From Lachnospiraceae bacterium (GTDB lineage: Bacteria; Bacillota; Clostridia; Lachnospirales; Lachnospiraceae): a DNA stretch of 64,000 bases. The translations under genes and the position numbers were made by a program. The notes below the pieces were generated by a model that was given only the letters and a program-made list of their open reading frames with translations, was not told the DNA's origin and ran no database searches. Every line of letters starts with the position of its first letter. The first letter of the stretch is position 1. The stretch is from assembly GCA_902363665.1 (NCBI GenBank), contig CABJAW010000009.1, positions 124,001 to 188,000 on the forward strand. The letters are read 5' to 3'. This document shows positions 15,548 to 23,055 of the stretch, in pieces.

Positions 15548-17359
15548 ATGACGAATCTTATCATACAGGTTTCCAAATATCTGATTATTATTTTGATGGC
15601 ACTGTATACTTTTCAGTGCTTCACGGTTTTTCAGAAGAAAGATGATGAGGCAAGGGAGTATCTGTTTCTGCGTCAGAATATGCTGATGTTTGCCATGCAT
15701 TTTGTCGCATATACGGTGCTGTATCTGGAAAAACCGGAGTTGTCCGTGTTATTGTTTTACGGTGCACAGGTGATTTATCTTGCTGCGGTGCTGGTGCTGT
15801 TCCGTAATCTGTATCCACTTGCATCGAAGCTTCTGATCAACAACATGTGTATGCTGATCACGGTCGGCTTCATTATGATCACACGGCTGAAATATGACAG
15901 TGGTGTCAAGCAGTTCAAGATTGCAGTGATCGCAACGGTGGTCGCACTTTTGATTCCGGTCATTATCCGGAAACTGCGTTTTATTACAAAGATGTACTGG
16001 CTGTATGCGCTGATGGGAATCGGATTGCTCGGCCTTGTCGCGATTGCGGCTACCGTTACTTACGGTGCGAAACTGTCTTTTACAGTCGGCGGAATATCGA
16101 TCCAGCCGTCAGAATTTGTCAAGATCATTTATGTGTTTGCGATTGCAGGTCTTCTGTCGAACGCGCGGGATTTCAGGCGCATTGTGATTGCGACGGGACT
16201 GGCTGCACTTCATGTGCTGATCCTCGTCGTGTCAAAAGACCTGGGAAGCGCGATGATCTTTTTTGTGACTTATCTGGTCATGCTTTTCGTCAGCACACGC
16301 AATCCGTTCCTGGTACTGACCGGAATTTTTGCAGGTTCCGGTGCGGCAGTGGGAGCCTATTTTCTGTTCAGCCATGTACGCGTCCGTGTGCAGGCGTGGA
16401 AGGATCCGTTTAAGGATTATCAGGGCGGCGGATATCAGATCTGCCAGTCTTTGTTTGCCATCAGCGCCGGAAGCTGGTTTGGTACCGGACTGGGGCAGGG
16501 ATCACCGGAAGCGATTCCGTTCGTGGAGCAGGATTTCATGTTTTCCGCGATTGCGGAGGAACTCGGAAGTATTTTTGGAATCTGCCTGATTCTGGTATGC
16601 ATGAGCTGCTTTATCATGTTCGTGAACATTGCAATGCAGCTGACAAACCGTTTTTACCGTCTTGTGGCGGTCGGACTTGGAAGTACGTATGCTGCGCAGA
16701 TCTTCCTGACGATCGGAGGCGGCATCAAGCTGATTCCGATGACGGGCGTGACGCTTCCGCTTGTGAGCTACGGAGGAAGTTCGCTGCTCAGTACGATGAT
16801 TATGTTTGCGATCGTACAGGGGTTGTATATGCTGCAGCGGGATGAAGAACGAAAAAAAGAAGAGCGGTATCTGCAGGGGCAGCCGTACAGCCAGGGAGTC
16901 CCGGCCGGCAGCCAGGCGGGAAGAAATGCCGGATTTGACGGAGATGACAGTTATTACGCCTCAAAAAACGAGGATAGCTATTATGACGGCAATGAGCCTT
17001 TGGATGACTGTTACGGGGAGAATTACACAGGCAGCGGTTCATATGCAGGGGAGTTTCGGGAAAATGGAGATTACTATGGCGAAAACTCTGACGGACCTTA
17101 TGAAGACCGGACAGAAGGCGGCGGGTATTATGACGCTTCGCCGGAAGATGATTACGGTCCGTATGACCGTGGATACCGCGCAGAAGATGATCCTTACGAC
17201 GGGACAGGATACGAAGACGGAAGCTATGGACAGAGCAGAAATTACGGATACGAGAACGGAGGCGTCTATGAGCAGAAAGGAAGCGACCCGTACGAAAGCG
17301 GAGAAGACAGGAAAGAACGAAGAAAAGCGTTCTTCGGAAGAAACAAAAAGCAAAAATAA
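15548..17359 (+). CDS. FtsW/RodA/SpoVE-type peptidoglycan glycosyltransferase with acidic repeat tail
   Basis: 603 residues. The first about 430 form the SEDS fold: ten or so membrane segments, the VSKDLGSAMIFF segment, and TGVTLPLVSYGGSS near residue 405. SEDS proteins polymerise lipid II with a class B PBP, here the next gene. The last about 170 residues are an unusual hydrophilic tail rich in Asp, Glu, Tyr and Gly (repeated DSYYD, YGEN, YEDG units) ending in a basic patch. The PBP starts inside this tail (92-base overlap), and its Shine-Dalgarno GGAGG is coding sequence here. RodA, FtsW and SpoVE cannot be told apart from sequence alone. Confidence 0.88.
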   Translation: MTNLIIQVSKYLIIILMALYTFQCFTVFQKKDDEAREYLFLRQNMLMFAMHFVAYTVLYLEKPELSVLLFYGAQVIYLAAVLVLFRNLYPLASKLLINNMCMLITVGFIMITRLKYDSGVKQFKIAVIATVVALLIPVIIRKLRFITKMYWLYALMGIGLLGLVAIAATVTYGAKLSFTVGGISIQPSEFVKIIYVFAIAGLLSNARDFRRIVIATGLAALHVLILVVSKDLGSAMIFFVTYLVMLFVSTRNPFLVLTGIFAGSGAAVGAYFLFSHVRVRVQAWKDPFKDYQGGGYQICQSLFAISAGSWFGTGLGQGSPEAIPFVEQDFMFSAIAEELGSIFGICLILVCMSCFIMFVNIAMQLTNRFYRLVAVGLGSTYAAQIFLTIGGGIKLIPMTGVTLPLVSYGGSSLLSTMIMFAIVQGLYMLQRDEERKKEERYLQGQPYSQGVPAGSQAGRNAGFDGDDSYYASKNEDSYYDGNEPLDDCYGENYTGSGSYAGEFRENGDYYGENSDGPYEDRTEGGGYYDASPEDDYGPYDRGYRAEDDPYDGTGYEDGSYGQSRNYGYENGGVYEQKGSDPYESGEDRKERRKAFFGRNKKQK

Positions 17360-18839
17360 GATCCCGCTTCGTGTGCGGGAAATCCGTTTTGAGCAGGAGC
17401 CGGAACCGGTCGATGGAAAGGGCAGAAATACAGAACTTGGCATCGTGACCTACACCTTTGTTTTTCTGTTTCTGCTGATGGTCGGATATCTGACTTATCT
17501 GAATGTATTCAAAGCATCTGAACTGAATTCAAATGCTTACAATACGAAACAGGATGCAAACACAGATAAGTACATCCGCGGCTCAATTGTTTCGGCGGAT
17601 GGAAACGTACTGGCACAGACACAGGTTGCGGATGACGGGACAGAGACGCGGGTTTATCCATATGCAAATGTATTTGCACATGCGATCGGCTATTCATCAA
17701 ACGGAAAAGCCGGCCTGGAGGCGGCCTGCAATTATGATTTGCTGGATTCTCATGCGTCGGTACTTTCCCAGTTGCAAAAAGAGGATGAGAATGAAAAAAC
17801 ACTGGGCGATTCTGTAGTGGTGACGCTCAATACAACACTGCAGAATGCGGCATATCAGGCACTTGGCGGCTACAACGGAGCCGTTGTGGCACTTGAACCG
17901 AAGACCGGAAAGATCCTCGCAATGGTATCAAAACCGGATTATGATCCGAATGCGATCGAGGAGATATGGGAGAGCGTGGTTACGGACAGTTCGAGCAGTG
18001 TGCTCTTAAACCGTGCAACACAGGGACTCTATCCTCCTGGCTCGACATTTAAGATCCTGACGACATTAGCTTTTATCCGGCAGCAGCCAGTAGCATACAA
18101 AACATTTGATTTTACCTGCAATTCTCAGCTGACGGTGGATGATGTGACGATCAATTGTTACAATGGAAATGCACATGGTGAGGAGAACCTGGAAGGAGCG
18201 TTTACACATTCCTGCAACACGGCATTTGCGCAGATCGGGCTGGATCTGGACAATGCGGATTTCCGGTCAATGTGTGAGGAGTTTTTGTTTAACAAGTCGC
18301 TGCCGACCACGATGCAGCACAGTACTTCACAGTTTGCGCTGACTGCGGATTCTTCTTATGGAGAGCAGATGACGACTGCGATCGGCCAGGGTGATACGCT
18401 CGTGACACCGCTCCATATGGCACTGATCACGGCAACGGTAGCGAATGGCGGTATTATGATGAAGCCGTATATGGTGGATCATATCGAAGCCTCTGACGGG
18501 ACGATGGTATCGAAAAACAGTCCCTCCAAGTACAAACGTCTGATGACAACGGAGGAGGCAAAGATTCTTACCGGGTACATGAAGGAGACTGTGTTGAGCG
18601 GTACCGCTTCTGCACTGAATGGCTACAGCTTTTCGGCAGCCGGAAAGACCGGTTCTGCCGAGTACGGTGCAAACGGCGTGGAAGGCACACATTCCTGGTT
18701 TGTCGGATTTTCGAACGTGGATGATCCGGATCTTGTGGTTGCGGTGATCGCGGAAGACGGCGGTACCGGAAGCCAGACGGCGGTTCCGATCGCAGCGCAG
18801 GTATTCCAGGCATACTACAGCGTGAAAGGAATCTCATAA
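17268..18839 (+). CDS. Class B penicillin-binding protein (transpeptidase)
   Basis: 523 residues from the ATG at 17268, chosen because GGAGG stands five bases upstream and earlier in-frame codons merely shadow the upstream gene. A basic cytoplasmic leader (about 1-50) precedes one membrane anchor (about 53-73). The transpeptidase domain has all three active-site motifs: STFK (near 262), SCN (near 316) and KTGS (near 464). It should cross-link peptidoglycan with the SEDS partner encoded just upstream, on which its translation probably depends. Its last codons (Ile-Ser-stop) lie inside a hairpin repeat starting at 18831. Confidence 0.9.
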   Translation: MSRKEATRTKAEKTGKNEEKRSSEETKSKNKIPLRVREIRFEQEPEPVDGKGRNTELGIVTYTFVFLFLLMVGYLTYLNVFKASELNSNAYNTKQDANTDKYIRGSIVSADGNVLAQTQVADDGTETRVYPYANVFAHAIGYSSNGKAGLEAACNYDLLDSHASVLSQLQKEDENEKTLGDSVVVTLNTTLQNAAYQALGGYNGAVVALEPKTGKILAMVSKPDYDPNAIEEIWESVVTDSSSSVLLNRATQGLYPPGSTFKILTTLAFIRQQPVAYKTFDFTCNSQLTVDDVTINCYNGNAHGEENLEGAFTHSCNTAFAQIGLDLDNADFRSMCEEFLFNKSLPTTMQHSTSQFALTADSSYGEQMTTAIGQGDTLVTPLHMALITATVANGGIMMKPYMVDHIEASDGTMVSKNSPSKYKRLMTTEEAKILTGYMKETVLSGTASALNGYSFSAAGKTGSAEYGANGVEGTHSWFVGFSNVDDPDLVVAVIAEDGGTGSQTAVPIAAQVFQAYYSVKGIS

Positions 18840-19036
18840 GGAGGGACCCACGTCAGTGGGAGGATGCCTTATGAGGTTGCGTCCGGCAATAAAAAAGTAT
18901 CAGGAAGCCGGAAACAGCGAAAAATCTCATAAGGAGGGACCCACGTCAGTGGGAGGATGCCTTATGAGGTTGCGTCCGGTAATAAAAAGTGTGAAGAAGC
19001 CTTATGAGCTTGCGTCCGGCAATAAAAAGTATCAGA
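18831..19036 (+). repeat. Tandem hairpin repeats (family B), two full and one partial unit, period 93
   Basis: Units start with ATCTCATAAG at 18831 and 18924; a third partial unit (CCTTATGAGCTTGCGTCCGG) is near 19000. Each has an outer stem CTCATAAGG/CCTTATGAG and an inner stem CCCAC-GTCA-GTGGG, then TTGCGTCCGG. The first unit contains the PBP stop codon. Related units at 50238 and 50330 have compensating changes in the inner stem. The window holds no gene between 18840 and 19144. Confidence 0.8.
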
Positions 19037-19144
19037 TTGTGGCAATGTCTGGATTATGGAAATTTTGGTTGCGGGAACCGAAAAAAAGAGTTATACTTGT
19101 GGCAGTGATTTTACAGATTCACAACGCGGACAGGAGGGATTGCA

Positions 19145-19597
19145 ATGATAGAGGCAACAAGCTGTGGCGGTGTGGTGATATTCAGAGGAAAGATACTTGT
19201 TTTATACAAAAGCTACAAAAACAAGTATGAAGGCTGGGTGCTTCCGAAAGGAACCGTAGAAGCCGGAGAAGATTTTAAAGAGACTGCTGCAAGAGAGGTA
19301 CTTGAAGAGACGGGTGTACGTGCATCGATTATCAAATACATCGGAAAAAGCCAATACACATTCAATGTACCGGAAGATACAGTTTCAAAAGATGTTCACT
19401 GGTATCTGATGATGGCGGACAGCTATTACAGCAAACCACAGCGAGAGGAGTATTTTATTGACTCGGGGTATTATAAATTCCATGAGGCCTATCATCTTCT
19501 CAAATTTTCCAATGAGAAGATGATTTTGGAAAAAGCCTACAATGAGTATTTGAATCTCAAAAAAAATAATCTTTGGGGAAACCGAAAATACTTTTGA
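19145..19597 (+). CDS. Nudix hydrolase
   Basis: 150 residues with a complete Nudix box, GTVEAGEDFKETAAREVLEETGV (near residues 38-60; Gly, Glu, Arg-Glu and Glu-Glu all in place), which binds Mg2+ and cleaves nucleoside diphosphate linkages. The sequence around the box (GWVLPKG before it) resembles MutT/diadenosine polyphosphate hydrolases, but the substrate is not readable. GACAGGAGGGATTGCA precedes the ATG. It is flanked on both sides by hairpin repeats. Confidence 0.88.
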   Translation: MIEATSCGGVVIFRGKILVLYKSYKNKYEGWVLPKGTVEAGEDFKETAAREVLEETGVRASIIKYIGKSQYTFNVPEDTVSKDVHWYLMMADSYYSKPQREEYFIDSGYYKFHEAYHLLKFSNEKMILEKAYNEYLNLKKNNLWGNRKYF

Positions 19598-19655
19598 CCA
19601 CAAAATGCCGGGATTCCGTGGATGCGGGATGTCGGCATTGTTTTAACCGAGTCAG

Positions 19656-19707
19656 GCAAGTCCCCTGCATGGTTGCGCGGAGCAATAAGCAGTGGGTGGG
19701 GACTTGC
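19656..19707 (+). repeat. Hairpin repeat (family C, copy 1)
   Basis: GCAAGTCCCC (19656-19665) pairs with GGGGACTTGC (19698-19707). Inside is GGTTGCGCGGAGCAATAAGC, matching the AAGTG.G.GGAGCA.TAAGCGG core of the copies at 21702 and 36577. Confidence 0.6.
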
Positions 19708-19761
19708 TTGTACCGTAAATAAGGAAAGCTTACTTACGATGAAGGTTATGGGCAAGAAGCG

Positions 19762-19784
19762 AAGCGGATTGCGAATATCCGCTT
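19762..19784 (+). repeat. Short leader hairpin repeat (family D, copy 2)
   Basis: AAGCGGA-TTGCGAATA-TCCGCTT directly before the ribosome site (AGGGGG) of the small gene at 19802. Confidence 0.55.
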
Positions 19785-19801
19785 TGACAGGGGGATCGGC
19801 G

Positions 19802-20113
19802 ATGAACTGGTATCGGAATCTGTATTTTGGGAAAACTGCAGAAAAGAAAAAAGACAGGATTGTAGAACAGATCGAGACGGGAGAAAATCGGATGTTTACG
19901 TATCTGATCATACTTGCACAGACACCGGTTAATCAGATGGAAATCCTGACCCCTGCCACCTACCGGAGCCAGGCAAAGAAAAACGGAGAGCCGTTGATTC
20001 TCGGAGTGGCTTGTGGATGGCATGAGGCGCAGGAAGTGGTGCGGGTGATCGTGGAGGATGTCTATATAAAAACCGGAGACGCGTTGGTGCGGCAGTATTT
20101 TGAAGGGAAATAA
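19802..20113 (+). CDS. Hypothetical protein, 103 residues
   Basis: I do not recognise this family. The ATG at 19802 is chosen because AGGGGGATCGGCG precedes it; in-frame codons further up (from 19622) run through hairpin repeats. The protein is soluble, with a basic start (NWYRNLYFGKTAEKKKDRIVEQI), a middle segment MFTYLIILAQTPVNQMEIL and a C-terminal segment GVACGWHEAQEVVRVIVEDVY. The DUF2953 sporulation-type gene follows after three bases, so it is probably co-transcribed with it. Confidence 0.65.
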   Translation: MNWYRNLYFGKTAEKKKDRIVEQIETGENRMFTYLIILAQTPVNQMEILTPATYRSQAKKNGEPLILGVACGWHEAQEVVRVIVEDVYIKTGDALVRQYFEGK

Positions 20114-20116
20114 GAG

Positions 20117-21271
20117 ATGCTACATATTATTCTTGGCATACTGACCATTCTATTGACGATATTAAAATGGCTGGGGATTCTTCTGCTCATTCTTTTGCTT
20201 CTGGCGGTGGCACTTGTGCTTATCGTGCTGTTCGTACCGGTACGTTATCGCGGACGGGGAGAAAAGACGGCAGAAAAGCTTGGCGCAGAGCTGTCGGTGA
20301 CGTGGCTTTTGCATCTGATCGTGGTGGAAGCTGTGTTTGATGCAGAAGGTGGAAGCCTGAAGATCCGTATTTTCGGGCGAACGCCGGAAGAGTGGCGTGC
20401 GCTGCTGGACAAGGTGAAGCGAAAGAAGCGCAAAAAGGGAAAAGCAGAGTCTTCAGAGGCTGGAGGAAAGAAACAAAAAAGTACTGCAAAAGGCGCGAAG
20501 CGTATACCGGAAGAGCCCCCGGTAAAAACCGGGCAGAGTCGGCAGAATTCTGGGGAGAAACCGGAAACTTCGCCGGACATAAATTCAGCTGGAATGGATC
20601 TATTCAAGCCTGTGAAAATCCAGATGTCAGGGCAAAGTTTTGCAGATGAACGGACAGATAAACAGCCTCAAAATCCAAAAGAAACACAGGGGTCATGTCA
20701 GGGAGAAAAAACGGAAGGGCATCAGGAACAAAAACAGGTGGGGCGCCTCTCTAAGCTCCTGGCGCGTATCCGCGGAGTTTTGTCAGACCTTCCGCAAAAA
20801 GTGCTTCAGGTCTTCAGACGCCTGAAAAGAATTGCAGGTGAAGGCGTGAAAGCGGCGCAGCGCATCCGGGATGCAGTACCACGGATTTTGGAAAAGATTC
20901 GCCGCATCCTGCATCAGCCAGCTGTGTTTTTGCAGTTTTTGGAAAAATATGAGGTTGGTGAGGTGCTTGGTGCTGTAAAGAACGAACTTTTTAACCTGCT
21001 TGGCCACTACCGGCCGCGCCGCTTTGTTGGATACCTGAAGTTTGGTACCGGAGACCCGGCGCAGACAGGTGAACTGACGGGAGCACTGTATCTGCTGCTT
21101 CCAACACAGGAGTATGAGATTGTTCCGGATTTTGAGGAAACACAGTTTGAGACAGAGACAGAACTTGAAGGGCAGATCAGAAGCATTCATCTGCTTGTGA
21201 CAGCATATCATCTGTTCCGGAATAAGAAGCTGAAGCGGCTGATCCGGAAGCTGAGAAAGAAAGGAGAATAG
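20117..21271 (+). CDS. DUF2953 family protein (YtfI-like)
   Basis: 384 residues. One N-terminal membrane segment (about 5-38, very Leu/Ile-rich) is followed by a conserved domain beginning VPVRYRGRGEK and a C-terminal portion (LGHYRPRRFVGYLKFGTGDPAQTG near 290-315) typical of DUF2953. A poorly conserved charged middle (about 95-210, rich in Lys, Glu, Gln and Ser) separates them. In Bacillus the relative ytfI lies beside ytfJ (gerW), the same order as here. A role in sporulation or germination is inferred from this pairing only. Confidence 0.8.
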   Translation: MLHIILGILTILLTILKWLGILLLILLLLAVALVLIVLFVPVRYRGRGEKTAEKLGAELSVTWLLHLIVVEAVFDAEGGSLKIRIFGRTPEEWRALLDKVKRKKRKKGKAESSEAGGKKQKSTAKGAKRIPEEPPVKTGQSRQNSGEKPETSPDINSAGMDLFKPVKIQMSGQSFADERTDKQPQNPKETQGSCQGEKTEGHQEQKQVGRLSKLLARIRGVLSDLPQKVLQVFRRLKRIAGEGVKAAQRIRDAVPRILEKIRRILHQPAVFLQFLEKYEVGEVLGAVKNELFNLLGHYRPRRFVGYLKFGTGDPAQTGELTGALYLLLPTQEYEIVPDFEETQFETETELEGQIRSIHLLVTAYHLFRNKKLKRLIRKLRKKGE

Positions 21272-21273
21272 AG

Positions 21274-21672
21274 ATGGCAGAAAATTTTCAGAACACGGTA
21301 GGTTCCCTGTTTAAAGGAATGGAAGAATTTATTACGACGAAGACTGTTGTGGGCGATCCTGTTACAGTGGGTGATACGATTATCGTTCCGCTGGTAGACG
21401 TATCGTTTGGCGTGGGAGCTTCTGCAAAGACAGAGGAGAAGAAAAACAGCGGCGGAGGCGGCATGGGCGGAAAGATTTCTCCGAGCGCGGTGCTTGTGAT
21501 TTCAAACGGTACAACGCGCCTGGTCAATGTAAAGAATCAGGACAGTGTGACAAAAATTCTTGATATGGTACCGGATCTTGTGAATAAGTTTATGCCGGGC
21601 AGTCGTGAGGAGGCGGATCCGGAGGTGGATGCCGCAATTCATGAAGCGGCAGAAGATGAAAAGAAGTTTTGA
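21274..21672 (+). CDS. gerW: GerW/YtfJ family sporulation protein
   Basis: 132 residues of the YtfJ/GerW family (PF09579): PVTVGDTIIVPLVDVSFGVG near 27-46, a Gly-rich linker with GGGGMGGK, then SPSAVLVISNGTTRLV. In Bacillus subtilis the protein is made in the forespore and is needed for normal germination. AGGAGAATAGAG precedes the ATG, two bases after the DUF2953 gene. Confidence 0.9.
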   Translation: MAENFQNTVGSLFKGMEEFITTKTVVGDPVTVGDTIIVPLVDVSFGVGASAKTEEKKNSGGGGMGGKISPSAVLVISNGTTRLVNVKNQDSVTKILDMVPDLVNKFMPGSREEADPEVDAAIHEAAEDEKKF

Positions 21673-21701
21673 CAGGTTCTTTCATGGTTGATATGGAATT
21701 T

Positions 21702-21755
21702 GAACGCAGATAAGCATTCTCCTACTTCAAGTGTGCGGAGCATTAAGCGGTGGAC
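21702..21755 (+). repeat. Hairpin repeat (family C, copy 2)
   Basis: Begins GAACGCAGATAAGCATTC, shared exactly with the copy at 36577, then CTTCAAGTGTGCGGAGCATTAAGCGGTGG in diverged form. It lies 30 bases after the gerW stop. Confidence 0.65.
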
Positions 21756-21834
21756 GGGATTCCAGGTTTTGTTATCGGTGAATCAGGCATGTGCCGGCTG
21801 CATAAAATATAGAAAAGAGACCGAAGGTGTAAGA

Positions 21835-21972
21835 ATGAAAAGACTGATCGGTTACTCCCTTTTCTGTATGGCAGCCGGTATTTTTATTGGGCTGATCGTT
21901 GCGGACATCTTCTGGTGTATCCTGCTGAGCCTGCTGTTCCTTTTGATTGGGTATAATCTGTTCTGCTGCTGA
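21835..21972 (+). CDS. Small membrane protein, 45 residues
   Basis: A 45-residue hydrophobic peptide starting MKRLIGYSLFCMAAG, with two likely membrane segments (about 5-24 and 27-43) and a Cys-Cys end. GAAGGTGTAAGA precedes the ATG at 21835; upstream in-frame codons cover the family C repeat and are not used. The family is not recognised. It could be translated from the gerW transcript. Confidence 0.55.
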   Translation: MKRLIGYSLFCMAAGIFIGLIVADIFWCILLSLLFLLIGYNLFCC

Positions 21973-22082
21973 GCAGAGAGCCGGGAATCTGATTTGACAG
22001 CCGAGGGCAGAGCTATTATTCTGAAAAAACGGATATTTGGGAAAAGTGAGTAACTGGTGATTGTTAAACGGAAAATTTAGAC

Positions 22083-22118
22083 AGAAAAAAACAGGTTATC
22101 ATATTCATGATAACCTGT
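22083..22118 (-). terminator. Intrinsic terminator of rpmB
   Basis: ACAGGTTATCAT / ATGATAACCTGT hairpin, followed on the minus strand by eight T. Confidence 0.9.
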
Positions 22119-22133
22119 CTCGTATAAACAAAA

Positions 22134-22322
22134 TTAAGCTCTTTCTACTTTTCCGGATCTTAAGCAAGAAGTACAAACGTACATTTTCTTAGCAGCTCCG
22201 CATTCGGTTTTCACCTTTACATGCTGGATGTTGGATCTCCACATCTTGTTGCTTCTTCTATGTGAATGACTCACATTATTTCCGAAATGAACACCTTTAT
22301 CACAAATAGCACATTTAGCCAT
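22134..22322 (-). CDS. rpmB: 50S ribosomal protein L28
   Basis: 62 residues from the ATG at 22322, preceded on the minus strand by AAGGAGGTGCAATC. It begins MAKCAICDKGVHFGNNVSHSHRR, with the L28 signature, and has two Cys-x2-Cys pairs (CAIC and CTSC), so it is the zinc-binding form. It is a component of the large ribosomal subunit. It is divergent from yloU-yloV-recG, the arrangement also known in Bacillus. It has its own promoter and terminator. Confidence 0.97.
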   Translation of the reverse strand: MAKCAICDKGVHFGNNVSHSHRRSNKMWRSNIQHVKVKTECGAAKKMYVCTSCLRSGKVERA

Positions 22323-22385
22323 GATTGCACCTCCTTGATCATTATTAAGTCCGAAAAACACGAGATTCAGACTCACAGCAAAGAT

Positions 22386-22414
22386 ATTCTATCAGATATG
22401 TTTTGTTTTTGCAA
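22386..22414 (-). promoter_or_regulatory. Sigma-A promoter of rpmB
   Basis: Minus strand TTGCAA, 17-base spacer, TAGAAT, about 65 bases before the rpmB start. Confidence 0.7.
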
Positions 22415-22462
22415 GCAAAATTTTCAAAAACTCAAATATTTTTAAAAGAAGCAAATATTTCA

Positions 22463-22490
22463 TTGCATTTATGTGTATTTCTGGTAAAAT
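22463..22490 (+). promoter_or_regulatory. Sigma-A promoter of yloU-yloV
   Basis: TTGCAT (22463-22468), 16-base spacer, TAAAAT (22485-22490). A leader of about 190 bases follows before yloU; I see no known riboswitch in it. Confidence 0.6.
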
Positions 22491-22684
22491 GGATAGGAAT
22501 TATCCTGTTAATATAGACGTACTGTGCGTGGCAGGAGATAAGAGACGGGGCAGAGCAGGAAACTGTCGGTTGTTTCAGGAGCAAACAGCGAAGGAAAGAA
22601 CGGTCGGATACAGAACCGGTTCTGTCTGATTTTGTATGCTGCGCAGAAGTAAGGATGAATAATGATAAATGGAGGTTTCTGTCT

Positions 22685-23041
22685 ATGAAAGGACGTATGA
22701 GCAATGAGCTTGGCTCAATCGTAATTGACCCGAATGTGATCGCCACGTATGCGGGGAGTGTTGCTGTTGAGTGTTTCGGAATTGTCGGAATGGCAATTGT
22801 CAATGTAAAGGATGGACTGGTGCGCCTTCTGAAAAGGGACAGCCTGGAAAGAGGCCTGAGCGTGAAGATTGAAGACAATAAGATCACGATTGATTTTCAC
22901 GTGATCGTTTCTTATGGAGTCAGCATTTCGGCGGTAGCGGACAATTTGTTTGGCAGTGTAAAATACCGGGTGGAAGAGTTTACTGGAATGGAAGTAGAGA
23001 AGATCAATATGTACGTTGAAGGCGTCAGAGTGATTGATTAA
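22685..23041 (+). CDS. Asp23/Gls24 family protein YloU
   Basis: 118 residues from the ATG at 22685, preceded by GGAGG with a nine-base spacer; an earlier ATG at 22655 lacks a good ribosome site. The sequence IVIDPNVIATYAGSVAVECFGIVGM is the Asp23 family start, and DFHVIVSYGVSISAVADN its second conserved block. In Firmicutes the protein is encoded with the DhaL-type kinase next to it and is linked to lipid and envelope metabolism. Its precise role is not known. Confidence 0.88.
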   Translation: MKGRMSNELGSIVIDPNVIATYAGSVAVECFGIVGMAIVNVKDGLVRLLKRDSLERGLSVKIEDNKITIDFHVIVSYGVSISAVADNLFGSVKYRVEEFTGMEVEKINMYVEGVRVID

Positions 23042-23055
23042 GGAGGAGCTGCCAA

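Noticed and set aside
16806..17267. N-terminal extension of the PBP by about 150 residues
   Set aside because: The extension is an alternative frame of the SEDS tail, rich in Met, Thr and Arg. The ATG at 17268 has a perfect GGAGG site and gives a normal PBP.
18856..19230. A 124-residue ORF before the Nudix gene
   Set aside because: It reads through the tandem family B hairpins (repeated GGCLMRLRP) and out of frame into the Nudix gene; no ribosome site or family match.
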